This document shows, one piece after another, positions 36,358 through 45,421 of a stretch of 64,000 nt of DNA (position 1 is its first letter; the number at the start of each line of letters is the position of its first letter). The notes under the pieces were generated by a model that ran no database searches, was not told where the DNA came from, and saw only the letters and a list, made by a program, of their open reading frames with translations. The position numbers and the translations under genes are program-made. Source of the DNA: an uncultured Bacteroidales bacterium (GTDB lineage Bacteria; Bacteroidota; Bacteroidia; Bacteroidales; UBA932). The stretch covers positions 86,228-150,227 of the forward strand of contig CASEBV010000015.1 in assembly GCA_949286415.1 (NCBI GenBank), given 5' to 3'.

Positions 36358-37182
36358 ATGAACGGATCTTACTTCAAAGACAAAGTGATTATCATAACAG
36401 GAGCCAGCTCAGGAATTGGGTTGGCTTCTGCCAAATTATTTGCATCCTTTGGCGCAAAACTCTCCCTTGCGGCCCGGTCAATGGACAAACTGACGGCGCA
36501 GGCGGCAGAAATGACTGCTGACACGGACAGAATCCTGTGTGTCAAGACAGATGTGTCCCGGGAAGAAGACTGCCGAGCCCTTGTGGAGAAGACGGTTGAG
36601 AAATTCGGCCGGATAGACATCCTCGTCAACAATGCCGGTATTTCCATGCGGGCTATGTTCAGGGACCTTGACCTGTCTGTCATCAAGACTCTTATGGATG
36701 TGAATTTCTGGGGAACAGTGTACTGCACGAAATTTGCCCTGCCATATCTTCTTGAGTCTAAGGGGTCGGTCGTAGGAGTCATCTCCATAGCCGGTTTCGC
36801 CGGACTTCCCGGCAGGACGGGATATTCGTCATCAAAATACGCGATCAGGGGATTCCTTGATACTCTGAGAATAGAGCATCTCTATGACGGACTGCATGTT
36901 ATGATATTCGCCCCCGGCTTCACTGCATCGAATGTGCGTAATGCCGCCCTCACTGCGGACGGAAGCAGCCAGGGCGAAACTCCGCGCGACGAAGGAAAGA
37001 TGATGACTGCAGAAGAATGCGCGATGCATCTTGCCAAAGGACTCCGCAAGAGAAAAAGTGAGGTGATACTTACTCCTATCGGCAAGCTTACGGTATTTAT
37101 GCACAATATTATGCCGCGTCTGACAGACAGGCTCGAGTTCAGTTATATGGCGAAGGAGCCGGGCAGCCCGTTCCATAAATGA
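36358..37182 (+). CDS. Short-chain dehydrogenase/reductase, possible 3-ketosphinganine-type reductase
   Basis: Classical SDR: NAD(P)-binding ITGASSGIGLASAKLF (about 13-28), NNAGISM, catalytic Tyr156-x3-Lys160 in YSSSKYAIRGF, and an FAPGFTASNV segment after the active site. Helix-rich C terminus. Its 274 residues are typical of DltE/KDSR-like reductases. Position 9 bp after the alpha-oxoamine synthase makes reduction of the 3-keto product the most likely job. Motifs alone would also fit general ketoreductases. Confidence 0.85.
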   Translation: MNGSYFKDKVIIITGASSGIGLASAKLFASFGAKLSLAARSMDKLTAQAAEMTADTDRILCVKTDVSREEDCRALVEKTVEKFGRIDILVNNAGISMRAMFRDLDLSVIKTLMDVNFWGTVYCTKFALPYLLESKGSVVGVISIAGFAGLPGRTGYSSSKYAIRGFLDTLRIEHLYDGLHVMIFAPGFTASNVRNAALTADGSSQGETPRDEGKMMTAEECAMHLAKGLRKRKSEVILTPIGKLTVFMHNIMPRLTDRLEFSYMAKEPGSPFHK

Positions 37183-37189
37183 GAGTCTG

Positions 37190-38479
37190 ATGGAGAAAAC
37201 GGAAACATTGTTGGACCCGCCCGTGGGCGGATGCTTCAGCCTCTATTCCGGGAAGACTTCCCGGGGGACAGTGCCGAGATTTGTCGTGACCCTTACGATG
37301 CATGTCGACAGGCAGATCCTTGAGGATGCGGCCAATGATGTCATGGTACTTTTCCCTCATCTGAGGGTGAGGCTTTCATCCTTGTCTTCCGGATATGCCT
37401 TTGTCCGGGGCGAGTCGAGGATACATGTTTATCAGGGTGTCAATGGCGGCGGCACGATAGGCGGCGGGGAGGATGACTGTCTTTTCAGAATATCCTGCGC
37501 ATTCAAGACCGTCTGCTTTGATGTGCATGCTTCCCTGTTGGATGAAAAAGGGATGGCTGCATTTGCCAAGTCTGTTATTTTCAGGTATATACAGTTGTCG
37601 GGCTACGAAGTGGAAAATGACGGAAGTGTCAGGGGAATGAAAGACGGTGTCACAAGAGTTTCAGAGGATGACCCTTTCGGCGCAATTGAGGATTTCCCGG
37701 CGTCGAGGCCGGCCTGGTACATGGATGCAAAGGCATTCCATATTCCGGGGGCAGAAAATGTTTCCGGCCATTTCCGCGCAGTGCAGATCAGAATCCCTCT
37801 TAACCGTCTGCGCTCATGTGCAAAAGACTATGCGGATGTTCCCGAGACATTCATTTCTCCGATTGTCTCCCATGCAATTCATCAGGAGTATGGCGACCGG
37901 ATAGGGCGAGGGGAATATGTGGTCGCGGCATTGTCAGTCAATCTCAGGCGCTTCTTTCCGACATTGTCCCTGAAGCCGTTCAGCGTAGATATTTCTCTCG
38001 CCTACAACAGAAAATTCGGAGACTATCCGTTCAATACGATACTGATGTCCCAGAAAAAGTTCATTGAGGCCCAGCTTAAGCCGGATGCCCTTGCCTACAA
38101 TGCAGAAAGGCTTGTCCGTGATTCGGAGGCCCTGATGTCAGGAAAGGATATGGCCGGCAAGAAGTCTCTGGCTGCGGACCTTGCAGAAAGGAAGGCGGGG
38201 GCGGCGACATACATTCTGCATTCGGCGGGAACTGTAGGAATGCCGGCGAGCATGATGAGGTATGTGACAGAATTTTATCCTCTGTATGCCCCGTCGGTCC
38301 ATCAGTTCGTGCTTTCCTCAATAATTTTCAGGAATGAACTTGTGCTGACTGCGACCTCCGGCCCCGGGATTCCGTCCGGCCTGTGCCGCAGGATTGTCTC
38401 CCTTATGAATGAACATGATATTTATGCCTTCATCTCGGATGAGTTTGATTATGCTCCGGTGAAGTATGAACCTCTTTAA
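37190..38479 (+). CDS. CoA-dependent acyltransferase-like (alcohol acetyltransferase/condensation fold) protein
   Basis: I recognise only a distant resemblance to the chloramphenicol-acetyltransferase/condensation superfamily, in particular bacterial alcohol-acetyltransferase-like proteins: N-terminal strand plan (RFVVTLTMHVDRQILEDAAN), then a position where the HHxxxDG motif should be reads FDVHASLLDEKGMAAF, retaining one His and an acidic residue, and a C-terminal half with ALSVNLRRFFPT and HSAGTVGMPASM. The catalytic motif is degenerate, so it may be an atypical enzyme or a binding protein. It follows the SDR by 7 bp. An N- or O-acylation step in making the lipid is an inference. Confidence 0.5.
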   Translation: MEKTETLLDPPVGGCFSLYSGKTSRGTVPRFVVTLTMHVDRQILEDAANDVMVLFPHLRVRLSSLSSGYAFVRGESRIHVYQGVNGGGTIGGGEDDCLFRISCAFKTVCFDVHASLLDEKGMAAFAKSVIFRYIQLSGYEVENDGSVRGMKDGVTRVSEDDPFGAIEDFPASRPAWYMDAKAFHIPGAENVSGHFRAVQIRIPLNRLRSCAKDYADVPETFISPIVSHAIHQEYGDRIGRGEYVVAALSVNLRRFFPTLSLKPFSVDISLAYNRKFGDYPFNTILMSQKKFIEAQLKPDALAYNAERLVRDSEALMSGKDMAGKKSLAADLAERKAGAATYILHSAGTVGMPASMMRYVTEFYPLYAPSVHQFVLSSIIFRNELVLTATSGPGIPSGLCRRIVSLMNEHDIYAFISDEFDYAPVKYEPL

Positions 38480-38492
38480 CAACAGATGAGTC

Positions 38493-40544
38493 ATGGATAA
38501 CGGCAAATTTATGCGTGCAGCAAGGATTTATTTTCCTCTGGTCATCCTATTTTTTGTGCTCCTGCTCTTTATGCCAAGAAGCGGAAAGTTCAATTACGAC
38601 TATAAGAAAGGCTCTCCGTGGATGTATGAGACTCTTGTTTCAGAATTTGATTTCCCGGTACTCAAGACCGCTGACGAACTTCAGCGGGAAAGGGATGAGG
38701 CCGTGTCAAGTGTGACTCCTTATTACAGATATTCCGAGAATATCGCAAGCGAACGCAAGGATGCTGCGGCACGGGTGGACCTCGGGGACTATGACTATCT
38801 GAGGCAGTCCATAGTGTCTTTCATAGACAGCGTATATTCAAAGGGAGTGATTGCTGAGCGTCCTGAATTCAGTGAAGACATTCCGGAAAGCGAGCAGGTG
38901 ATATATGTCCAGAAAAACAGAAGGGCTGCAGCCGTCCCTCCATCTGAAATATACACGACTTCCCAGGCCCGGAATTTCTTCTATGACGGTATCCGGAAGA
39001 TGGTGCCCGGATGCAATGCCGATTCTCTGTGCACCGCGTCCGGTCTTCTTGACCTGATAGTCCCTAATCTTATCTTTGACCAGCAGACAACCGACCTTGT
39101 GCATGAGGAGTCAGTCAACTATGTGTCGCCGACGTCAGGATATGTGCCTGCCGGCCAGCTGATTGTCTCCAAGGGTGAGACTGTCACCGCAGAAATCGAG
39201 CAGCTGCTTGATTCCTATAAGGCTGAATATGAAAGCAGTGTCGGTTACAATGGCCCGATGGCCCTCCTGTGGATTGGCAATATCCTGCTTTCTCTTGCCA
39301 TTGTCACTCTGGTGTTCTTTACCATATATTATTCAAATGCGAGAATTTTCTCCAGCTTCAACAAATATGCATATATAGTTGCGGTCGTCTGCCTGTCTGC
39401 CCTTGTGACATTCGCAGTAGCGAAGACTGACCCCCGTCTGCTCTATGTCGTTCCGTATACACTGTTTGCCCTGTACCTTACGGCATTTTTCAGAAACAAG
39501 GTAGTATATCCGGTATATGTCGTCTCCCTGATTCCTCTGCTTGTATTTTCACACAACGGAATCGAGCTGTTCGTCATGTATCTTGTGGCTGGGGCTGTCG
39601 CCATATACTCGTTTACATATTTCAATAAAGGGTGGCAGCAGTTCATAATGGCGTTTTTTGTCTTCCTGTCGCTGCTTGTCACATATTTTGCATTCAAACT
39701 AATTGACGGTGAGATAAGGGGCTTCCGGGATTATCAGGCAATACTCTTCCTCTTCATAGGGTCTATGCTGTCCGTGGCAGGTTATCCTCTGATATATCTT
39801 TTCGAGAAGATTTTTATGCTTGTTTCAAATTCCCGCCTCATCGAGTTGTGTGACACGAACAACAAGTTGCTCAGGGAACTGGCCACGAAGGCGCCGGGTA
39901 CATTCCAGCACTGTCTTCAGGTCATGAATCTCGCCGATGCCGCTGCCCGCTCCATCGGAGCCAATGTCGCCCTTGTCAGGGCCGGCGCCCTGTACCATGA
40001 CATCGGCAAGATGAGCAATCCCCAGTGCTTCATCGAGAATGAGACCCCGGGGGTAAAATATCATGACGGCCTCAGCCCTGAAGAAAGTGCAAAAGACATT
40101 ACCCGTCATGTTACGGACGGAATGGCCATAGCAGAGAAATATGGTTTGCCTTCGGTAGTGAGAGATTTTATCGTAACCCATCACGGAACTACCAGTACGG
40201 GATATTTCTACAACAAGTACCTTAATTCCGGCGGGGATCCGTCAAGGGCTGATGTCTTTTTCTATAAAGGCAGGAAGCCGAGTACTAAGGAGCAGATAGT
40301 GCTCATGCTGTGCGATGCCATCGAGGCGGCATCCCGCTCGCTCAAGGATTATTCCCACCAGAGCATCTCTGATCTCGTGGAACGGATTGTCAAGGCCAAG
40401 ATGGACGACGGACAGTTCGAGGAGGCCGACATATCACTCAAGGAACTTAATCTGGTCAAAAGCGTGCTTAAAGACTATCTGCAGCAGATATATCATGCCC
40501 GTGTGGCATATCCGAGAAGAAAGGAGCAGCAGGAACTGGCCTGA
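38493..40544 (+). CDS. 7TM-HD family phosphohydrolase (PgpH-like)
   Basis: Inner-membrane protein with an N-terminal TM helix (about 9-25), an extracytoplasmic 7TMR-HDED domain (about 30-245), seven membrane helices (about 255-445) and a cytoplasmic HD domain. HD motifs: FQHCLQVMNLADAAA, ALYHDIGKMSNP (about 498-509), VTDGMAIAEKYGLP and FIVTHHGTTSTGYF. In Firmicutes PgpH hydrolyses c-di-AMP; the same role is likely here but a c-di-AMP cyclase is not in the window. The 683 residues are typical. It is the last gene of the cluster beginning with the alpha-oxoamine synthase, 13 bp after the acyltransferase-like gene. Confidence 0.88.
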   Translation: MDNGKFMRAARIYFPLVILFFVLLLFMPRSGKFNYDYKKGSPWMYETLVSEFDFPVLKTADELQRERDEAVSSVTPYYRYSENIASERKDAAARVDLGDYDYLRQSIVSFIDSVYSKGVIAERPEFSEDIPESEQVIYVQKNRRAAAVPPSEIYTTSQARNFFYDGIRKMVPGCNADSLCTASGLLDLIVPNLIFDQQTTDLVHEESVNYVSPTSGYVPAGQLIVSKGETVTAEIEQLLDSYKAEYESSVGYNGPMALLWIGNILLSLAIVTLVFFTIYYSNARIFSSFNKYAYIVAVVCLSALVTFAVAKTDPRLLYVVPYTLFALYLTAFFRNKVVYPVYVVSLIPLLVFSHNGIELFVMYLVAGAVAIYSFTYFNKGWQQFIMAFFVFLSLLVTYFAFKLIDGEIRGFRDYQAILFLFIGSMLSVAGYPLIYLFEKIFMLVSNSRLIELCDTNNKLLRELATKAPGTFQHCLQVMNLADAAARSIGANVALVRAGALYHDIGKMSNPQCFIENETPGVKYHDGLSPEESAKDITRHVTDGMAIAEKYGLPSVVRDFIVTHHGTTSTGYFYNKYLNSGGDPSRADVFFYKGRKPSTKEQIVLMLCDAIEAASRSLKDYSHQSISDLVERIVKAKMDDGQFEEADISLKELNLVKSVLKDYLQQIYHARVAYPRRKEQQELA

Positions 40545-40546
40545 TT

Positions 40547-40576
40547 TTGATTTTTGTCACATAATATATAACTTTG
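40547..40576 (+). promoter_or_regulatory. Promoter of tig-clpP-clpX
   Basis: TTG (40547-40549), a 19-bp spacer and TAACTTTG (40569-40576) fit the consensus exactly. The TTG lies only 2 bp after the stop of the 7TM-HD gene. Confidence 0.75.
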
Positions 40577-40608
40577 CAGGCTTTCCGGCGCAGGGAGGCC
40601 TGCATTTT
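40575..40608 (+). terminator. Hairpin overlapping the tig promoter
   Basis: TGCAGGC (40575-40581) pairs with GCCTGCA (40598-40604) over a 16-nt loop, followed by TTTTC. It could terminate the upstream operon, but it starts inside the -7 box of the tig promoter, so for tig transcripts only its 3' part would be in the leader. Confidence 0.5.
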
Positions 40609-40632
40609 CACAGGAAATAAAATTTTAAAATT

Positions 40633-41949
40633 ATGAATATATCACAGAACAAGGTCGACGACCTCAACATTGAACTCACACTTGACATTACAGGCGAAGA
40701 TTATGCTGACCGCAGGAAAAAGAGACTGAATGCCCACAGGAGGACTGCGGAAATCAAAGGATTCAGAAAGGGAATGGTCCCGATGGGGCTGATAGAGAAA
40801 ATCTACGGTCAGTCGGCTCTCGTGGATGCCGTCAACGATCTGATTGCTGAGACTCTCAACAATTATATCAAGGAGAACAGTCTCAGGGTAGTGGGCGAGC
40901 CTCTTCCAAGCGAGGACCAGCCTTCTACGGAATGGGAAAACGGCAAGGATTTTACATTCAAGTTTGACATAGCCACGACTCCGGAAGTCAAGCTTGAACT
41001 CGGCAAGGGGGACAAGATTCCGTATTATGAAATCGAAGTGTCCGACGAGGCCAGGAAAGAGATGAAGGAAAACCTTCTCAAGCAGTACGGCTCCCTTGAG
41101 GACGGGGACGCTGCAAAGGCAGAGGATTTCATAATAGTTGACTTCGAGCAGGGAGAGACTAAGGTAGAGGGCACTTATGTGTCGCTCAGGAGCGTCTCCG
41201 ATGCGGTCAGACCTTCATTCGTCGGACTGAAGAAAGATGACTCCATTGATGTTGATGTCAACGAGGCTTTCACAGACGAGACAGACAGGGCCGCCATGCT
41301 CAAGGTCAAGAAAGAGGAACTTGCCGGGCTTGACCCGATGTTCAGGATGACTGTGCGCAATGTCAAGACATTTGTTCCCGCTCCGATGACTCAGGAGACT
41401 TTCGACAAGATTTTCGGAGAAGGAGTTGTGACTGACGAAGCCGGATTTGACGCCAAGGTAGAGGAGAGGCTCAAGTCTGAATATGCGCAAGAGACTGAAT
41501 TCCGTTTCAGCAAGGACATCAAGGATTATCTTGTGAAGAAAGCCGGCATAGCCCTTCCTGAGAAATTCCTCAAGAGATGGGTATTCGTTGCCAATGACGG
41601 CAAATTCACTATGGAAGAAATCGAGAAGGATTTCGCAATGTTCCTTGAGGATTACCGCTGGCATATGGTAAAGGACTTTCTCATGAACAAATATCAGGTG
41701 AAGGTAGAGCAGGCGGATCTTATGGCAAGCGCCAAGGCATTTGCAGCATATCAGTTCGCGATGTACGGAATAGGCAATGTCCCTGACGAACAGCTTGAGT
41801 CATATGCCAAGACAATACTCTCTCAGGAAAACGAGAGCAGAAGAGTCCTTGAGCAGGTGGAGGATCAGAAGACGATAGCTGCAGTAAAGGATGTTGTCAC
41901 CCTCGGGAAGACCAAAGTGACAGTGGAGCAGTTCCGTGAACTGAAATAG
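40633..41949 (+). CDS. tig: Trigger factor
   Basis: Ribosome-associated chaperone that receives nascent chains. The ribosome-binding signature is GFRKGMVPMGLIEKIYG (about 35-51), where the second Lys of GFRxGK is Met, as is usual in Bacteroidetes. A poorly conserved middle (PPIase-position) domain follows, and a long helical C-terminal arm region (about 240-438) with AQETEFRFSKDIKDYLVKKA. The 438-residue length is normal. Gene order tig-clpP-clpX is the widespread proteostasis operon. Confidence 0.92.
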   Translation: MNISQNKVDDLNIELTLDITGEDYADRRKKRLNAHRRTAEIKGFRKGMVPMGLIEKIYGQSALVDAVNDLIAETLNNYIKENSLRVVGEPLPSEDQPSTEWENGKDFTFKFDIATTPEVKLELGKGDKIPYYEIEVSDEARKEMKENLLKQYGSLEDGDAAKAEDFIIVDFEQGETKVEGTYVSLRSVSDAVRPSFVGLKKDDSIDVDVNEAFTDETDRAAMLKVKKEELAGLDPMFRMTVRNVKTFVPAPMTQETFDKIFGEGVVTDEAGFDAKVEERLKSEYAQETEFRFSKDIKDYLVKKAGIALPEKFLKRWVFVANDGKFTMEEIEKDFAMFLEDYRWHMVKDFLMNKYQVKVEQADLMASAKAFAAYQFAMYGIGNVPDEQLESYAKTILSQENESRRVLEQVEDQKTIAAVKDVVTLGKTKVTVEQFRELK

Positions 41950-41967
41950 AATTACCGTAGCGGGGAT

Positions 41968-42657
41968 ATGGACAAATTTTCCAGAAAGGATTTTGACAGA
42001 TTCGCTAGTGCCGAACTGGGCATCAGTCCGATGACTGTACACCGCTACAGTTCTGCATACGATGCATATATCAATCCGACCATTATTGAGGAGCGGAAGC
42101 TCAATGTGGCCTCGATGGATGTATTCAGCCGTCTCATGATGGACAGAATCATTTTCCTCGGAGTGCCGATTGACGATGATGTCGCAAATATTGTCACAGC
42201 GCAGCTCCTGTTTCTGGAGTCGACTGACAATGCAGGGGACATAACCATCTATATGAATACTCCCGGAGGGTCAGTGTCGGCCGGGCTCGGTATCTATGAT
42301 ACCATGCAGCTCGTCGAGCCGGATGTATGTACAGTATGTACCGGAATGGCCGCCTCGATGGGAGCAATCCTGCTCTGTGCAGGCACGAAGGGCAAGCGTT
42401 CGGCTCTCCCTCATTCAAGGGTGATGATTCATCAGCCTCTCGGAGGTGCCCAGGGCCAGGCGTCCGACATAGAGATTGCAGCCAGGGAAATAGTTAAAAT
42501 CAAAAGGGAACTGTATTCGATAATTTCTGACCATACCGGGCAGACTCTGGATAAAATCATTGCTGACGGAGACCGGGACCATTGGATGAATGCATCCGAG
42601 GCTCTTGACTATGGTATGATTGACGAGATACTTTCCAGAAAAAGGAAAAGAGACTGA
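41968..42657 (+). CDS. clpP: ATP-dependent Clp protease proteolytic subunit
   Basis: Serine peptidase forming the tetradecameric chamber used with ClpX, degrading tmRNA-tagged proteins among others. Ser130 lies in [14 protein letters not shown], His155 in [18 protein letters not shown]; the Asp is in the EAL/DH region after [10 protein letters not shown]. The ~30-residue N terminus before the processed core ([16 protein letters not shown]) is longer than in E. coli, as in other Bacteroidales. It starts 18 bp after tig. Confidence 0.95.
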   Translation: MDKFSRKDFDRFASAELGISPMTVHRYSSAYDAYINPTIIEERKLNVASMDVFSRLMMDRIIFLGVPIDDDVANIVTAQLLFLESTDNAGDITIYMNTPGGSVSAGLGIYDTMQLVEPDVCTVCTGMAASMGAILLCAGTKGKRSALPHSRVMIHQPLGGAQGQASDIEIAAREIVKIKRELYSIISDHTGQTLDKIIADGDRDHWMNASEALDYGMIDEILSRKRKRD

Positions 42658-42667
42658 CCGGGATAAG

Positions 42668-43897
42668 ATGGCCAAAAAGAAATCTGACATAAACGACGGC
42701 ATGAGGTACTGTTCATTCTGCGGGAGAAGCGAAAATGAGGTGCCGGTTCTTCTGCAAGGAATGGAATCTTCCATCTGCAGCGATTGCGTGAAGCTCTGCA
42801 GCGACTATCTCCACAGCATGGACCCTGTCCGCGGGCAGAGTCATGGCAAGATAGAGAAGCTGATGAAGCCCAAGGAGATACATGACTATCTCGATCAGTA
42901 TGTCATCGGACAGGAACGCGCCAAGAAAGTCCTGTCCGTGGCAGTCTATAATCACTATAAACGCATCAACCATAACCTTGCGGCGGATACGGCCGATGAT
43001 CTTGACCTTGAAAAGTCGAATATTCTTCTTGTCGGTCCGACAGGAACGGGAAAGACTTTGCTGGCCAGGAGTATTGCGAAACTTCTGAATGTGCCTTTCA
43101 CCATTGTCGATGCGACAGTGCTGACAGAGGCCGGATATGTCGGGGAAGACGTGGAGAGCATCCTTACCCGCCTTCTGCAGGAGGCGGACTATGATGTCGC
43201 GCTGGCAGAAAGGGGAATAGTTTTCATCGATGAGATAGACAAGATAGCACGCAAGAGCGACAACCCGTCGATTACGCGGGATGTTTCCGGCGAGGGAGTC
43301 CAGCAGGCGATGCTCAAGCTCCTTGAGGGGAATGTTGTCAATGTGCCGCCGAAAGGAGGCAGAAAGCATCCTGAGCAGGAATTCATACATGTCAATACCC
43401 AGAATATCCTTTTTATCTGCGGCGGGGCCTTTGAAGGCATTGAACGGCGCATTGCACAGCGCCTCAATACTCAGGTCATAGGATTCGGCGCCTCCGGAAA
43501 GAAACAGATTGACAAGAACAATCTCCTTAAATATGTATCCGCCCAGGACCTGCGTGCGTATGGCCTGATTCCGGAAATAATTGGCAGGCTGCCTGTCATC
43601 ACATGGCTTGATACCCTTGACCGTGCGGCGCTCCTGAGAATACTCACTGAGCCGAAGAATGCGATAGTAAGGCAGTACGAGAAGATGTTCGAGCTTGACG
43701 GCCTGAAACTTGAGATTGAGCCGGAAGTGCTGGACCTCATAGTTGACACCTCAATAGAAAACAAATTAGGTGCCCGCGGATTGCGTTCAATCTGCGAGAA
43801 AATCATGACTGACGCCATGTATGAGGCGCCGTCATCGCGCAAGAAGACTTTTGTACTGACACTTGACTACGCGAAGTCAAAGCTGGCGGAGGAATGA
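42668..43897 (+). CDS. clpX: Clp protease ATP-binding subunit ClpX
   Basis: AAA+ unfoldase partner of ClpP. The N-terminal zinc domain has YCSFCGRSE and CSDCVKLC; then Walker [19 protein letters not shown], Walker [12 protein letters not shown], the pore-loop-bearing [11 protein letters not shown], and the [11 protein letters not shown] and GFGASGKKQ (IGF-loop-type contact with ClpP) segments. Upstream codons in frame exist to 42620, but they overlap clpP and lack similarity, so ATG 42668, 10 bp after the clpP stop, is chosen. The product is 409 residues. Confidence 0.96.
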   Translation: MAKKKSDINDGMRYCSFCGRSENEVPVLLQGMESSICSDCVKLCSDYLHSMDPVRGQSHGKIEKLMKPKEIHDYLDQYVIGQERAKKVLSVAVYNHYKRINHNLAADTADDLDLEKSNILLVGPTGTGKTLLARSIAKLLNVPFTIVDATVLTEAGYVGEDVESILTRLLQEADYDVALAERGIVFIDEIDKIARKSDNPSITRDVSGEGVQQAMLKLLEGNVVNVPPKGGRKHPEQEFIHVNTQNILFICGGAFEGIERRIAQRLNTQVIGFGASGKKQIDKNNLLKYVSAQDLRAYGLIPEIIGRLPVITWLDTLDRAALLRILTEPKNAIVRQYEKMFELDGLKLEIEPEVLDLIVDTSIENKLGARGLRSICEKIMTDAMYEAPSSRKKTFVLTLDYAKSKLAEE

Positions 43898-43902
43898 CAT
43901 AC

Positions 43903-43939
43903 AGCGCCGGCTGAAGAATGAATGCAGCCGGGCGCTTTT
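43903..43939. terminator. Bidirectional terminator between clpX and gdhA
   Basis: AGCGCCGGCTG (43903-43913) pairs with CAGCCGGGCGCT (43925-43936) with one bulged G, loop of 11 nt, followed by TTTT on the plus strand. It sits between the two convergent genes and touches the gdhA stop. Confidence 0.75.
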
Positions 43940-45309
43940 CAGACAAGTCCCTGGGCCATCATGGCATCGGCTACCTTTATGAAGCCGGCAATGTTGGCTC
44001 CTTTGACATAGTTGACATATCCGTCTTTTTCTGTGCCGTACTTCAGACAGGTCTCATGGATGTCGCTCATGATGCGGTGAAGGTGGGAGTCAACTTCTTC
44101 TCGCGTCCATTTCAGCCTGATTGAATTCTGTGTCATCTCAAGGCCCGAAGTCGCCACTCCTCCGGCATTCGATGCCTTTCCCGGAGAATAAAGCAGCCTT
44201 GCATTCTGGAATACTTCGATTGCCTCCGGCTCCGTAGGCATGTTGGCTCCTTCTGCGACACAGATGCAGCCGTTCCCGACAAGTGTACGGGCTTCGTCCG
44301 CATTTATTTCATTCTGGGTGGCGCATGGCATGGCAATGTCGCATTTTATGCCCCACGGACGCTGATTCTCAAAGTATTGTGCGTGCGGATACTTTTCCGC
44401 ATATTCTCTGATTCTTCCCCTGTAGACATTCTTCAGTTCCATCACATACGCCAGTTTCTCCTCGCCGATGCCGTCCGGGTCATATACAAAACCGTTTGAA
44501 TCGGACATCGTCACGACCTTCGCTCCGAGCTGCAGAGCCTTTTCCGCCGCGTACTGGGCCACATTCCCCGAACCGGAAATAGCCACTTTCTTGCCGGTGA
44601 ATCCGTCTCCCCTGGTGGCGAGCATTGACTGGGCGAAATAGCATGTGCCGTATCCGGTGGCCTCCGGCCTGAGCGGACTTCCTCCCCAGCTGAGGCCCTT
44701 GCCTGTGAGGACTCCCGAGAACTCATTGCGTAGTCTCTTGTACTGGCCGAACATATATCCGATTTCGCGGCTGCCTACCCCGATGTCACCGGCAGGCACA
44801 TCCGTATCCTGTCCTACATGTCTCTGGAGCTCGGTCATGAAGCTCTGGCAGAACTTCATGACCTCGTTGTCGGATTTTCCTTTAGGGTTGAAATCAGAGC
44901 CGCCCTTGGCCCCGCCCATCGGCAGGGTAGTGAGGCTGTTCTTGAATGTCTGCTCGAAGGCAAGGAATTTCATTATGCTCAGGTTGACGCTCGGATGGAA
45001 CCTGATGCCGCCCTTGTATGGGCCGATGGCGCTGTTCATCTGGACCCTGTAGCCCCTGTTGATGTGGACTTCACCCTCGTCGTCAAGCCACGGGACACGG
45101 AACATGACCACTCTTTCCGGCTCCGCTATCCTTTCGAGAATCTTCATGTCCATCAGATAAGGATGGGCCAAAATATAAGGCGCCACACTCTCGAGCACCT
45201 CCCTTACTGCCTGGTGAAATTCTTTTTCACCCGGATTCCTGGCCATGATTTCAGCCATGAACCCATTTACATAATTCTGTTCAAACTGATTCATATATAC
45301 AAAATTCAC
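43939..45309 (-). CDS. gdhA: Hexameric glutamate dehydrogenase (probably NADP-linked)
   Basis: Interconverts 2-oxoglutarate plus ammonia and glutamate in the cytoplasm, the main ammonia-assimilation step in gut Bacteroidales. Family motifs: GPYKGGIRFHPSVNLS, the active-site lysine loop LPMGGAKGGSDFNPKGK, and VPAGDIGVGSREIGYM; the Rossmann part has KVAISGSGNVAQYAAEKALQ. At 456 residues it belongs to the ~450-residue hexameric class I. The start is either 45309 or, five codons later, MNQFEQ at 45294. It converges on clpX and diverges from the six-gene envelope operon. Confidence 0.95.
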   Translation of the reverse strand: MNFVYMNQFEQNYVNGFMAEIMARNPGEKEFHQAVREVLESVAPYILAHPYLMDMKILERIAEPERVVMFRVPWLDDEGEVHINRGYRVQMNSAIGPYKGGIRFHPSVNLSIMKFLAFEQTFKNSLTTLPMGGAKGGSDFNPKGKSDNEVMKFCQSFMTELQRHVGQDTDVPAGDIGVGSREIGYMFGQYKRLRNEFSGVLTGKGLSWGGSPLRPEATGYGTCYFAQSMLATRGDGFTGKKVAISGSGNVAQYAAEKALQLGAKVVTMSDSNGFVYDPDGIGEEKLAYVMELKNVYRGRIREYAEKYPHAQYFENQRPWGIKCDIAMPCATQNEINADEARTLVGNGCICVAEGANMPTEPEAIEVFQNARLLYSPGKASNAGGVATSGLEMTQNSIRLKWTREEVDSHLHRIMSDIHETCLKYGTEKDGYVNYVKGANIAGFIKVADAMMAQGLV

Positions 45310-45326
45310 AAAAAAATCAGTTTCTT

Positions 45327-45334
45327 CAAAATTA
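45327..45334 (-). promoter_or_regulatory. -7 box upstream of gdhA
   Basis: On the minus strand TAATTTTG fits TAnnTTTG, 17 bp ahead of ATG 45309. A TTG lies 16 bp further upstream, shorter than the usual 19. Confidence 0.45.
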
Positions 45335-45421
45335 TTTTGTAACTTTATGCCAAAGTGTGCTGACCGCGACCTTGACCCGCATAATGATGCGTAGAATAAT
45401 GATAAACTAAATATTTCAACG

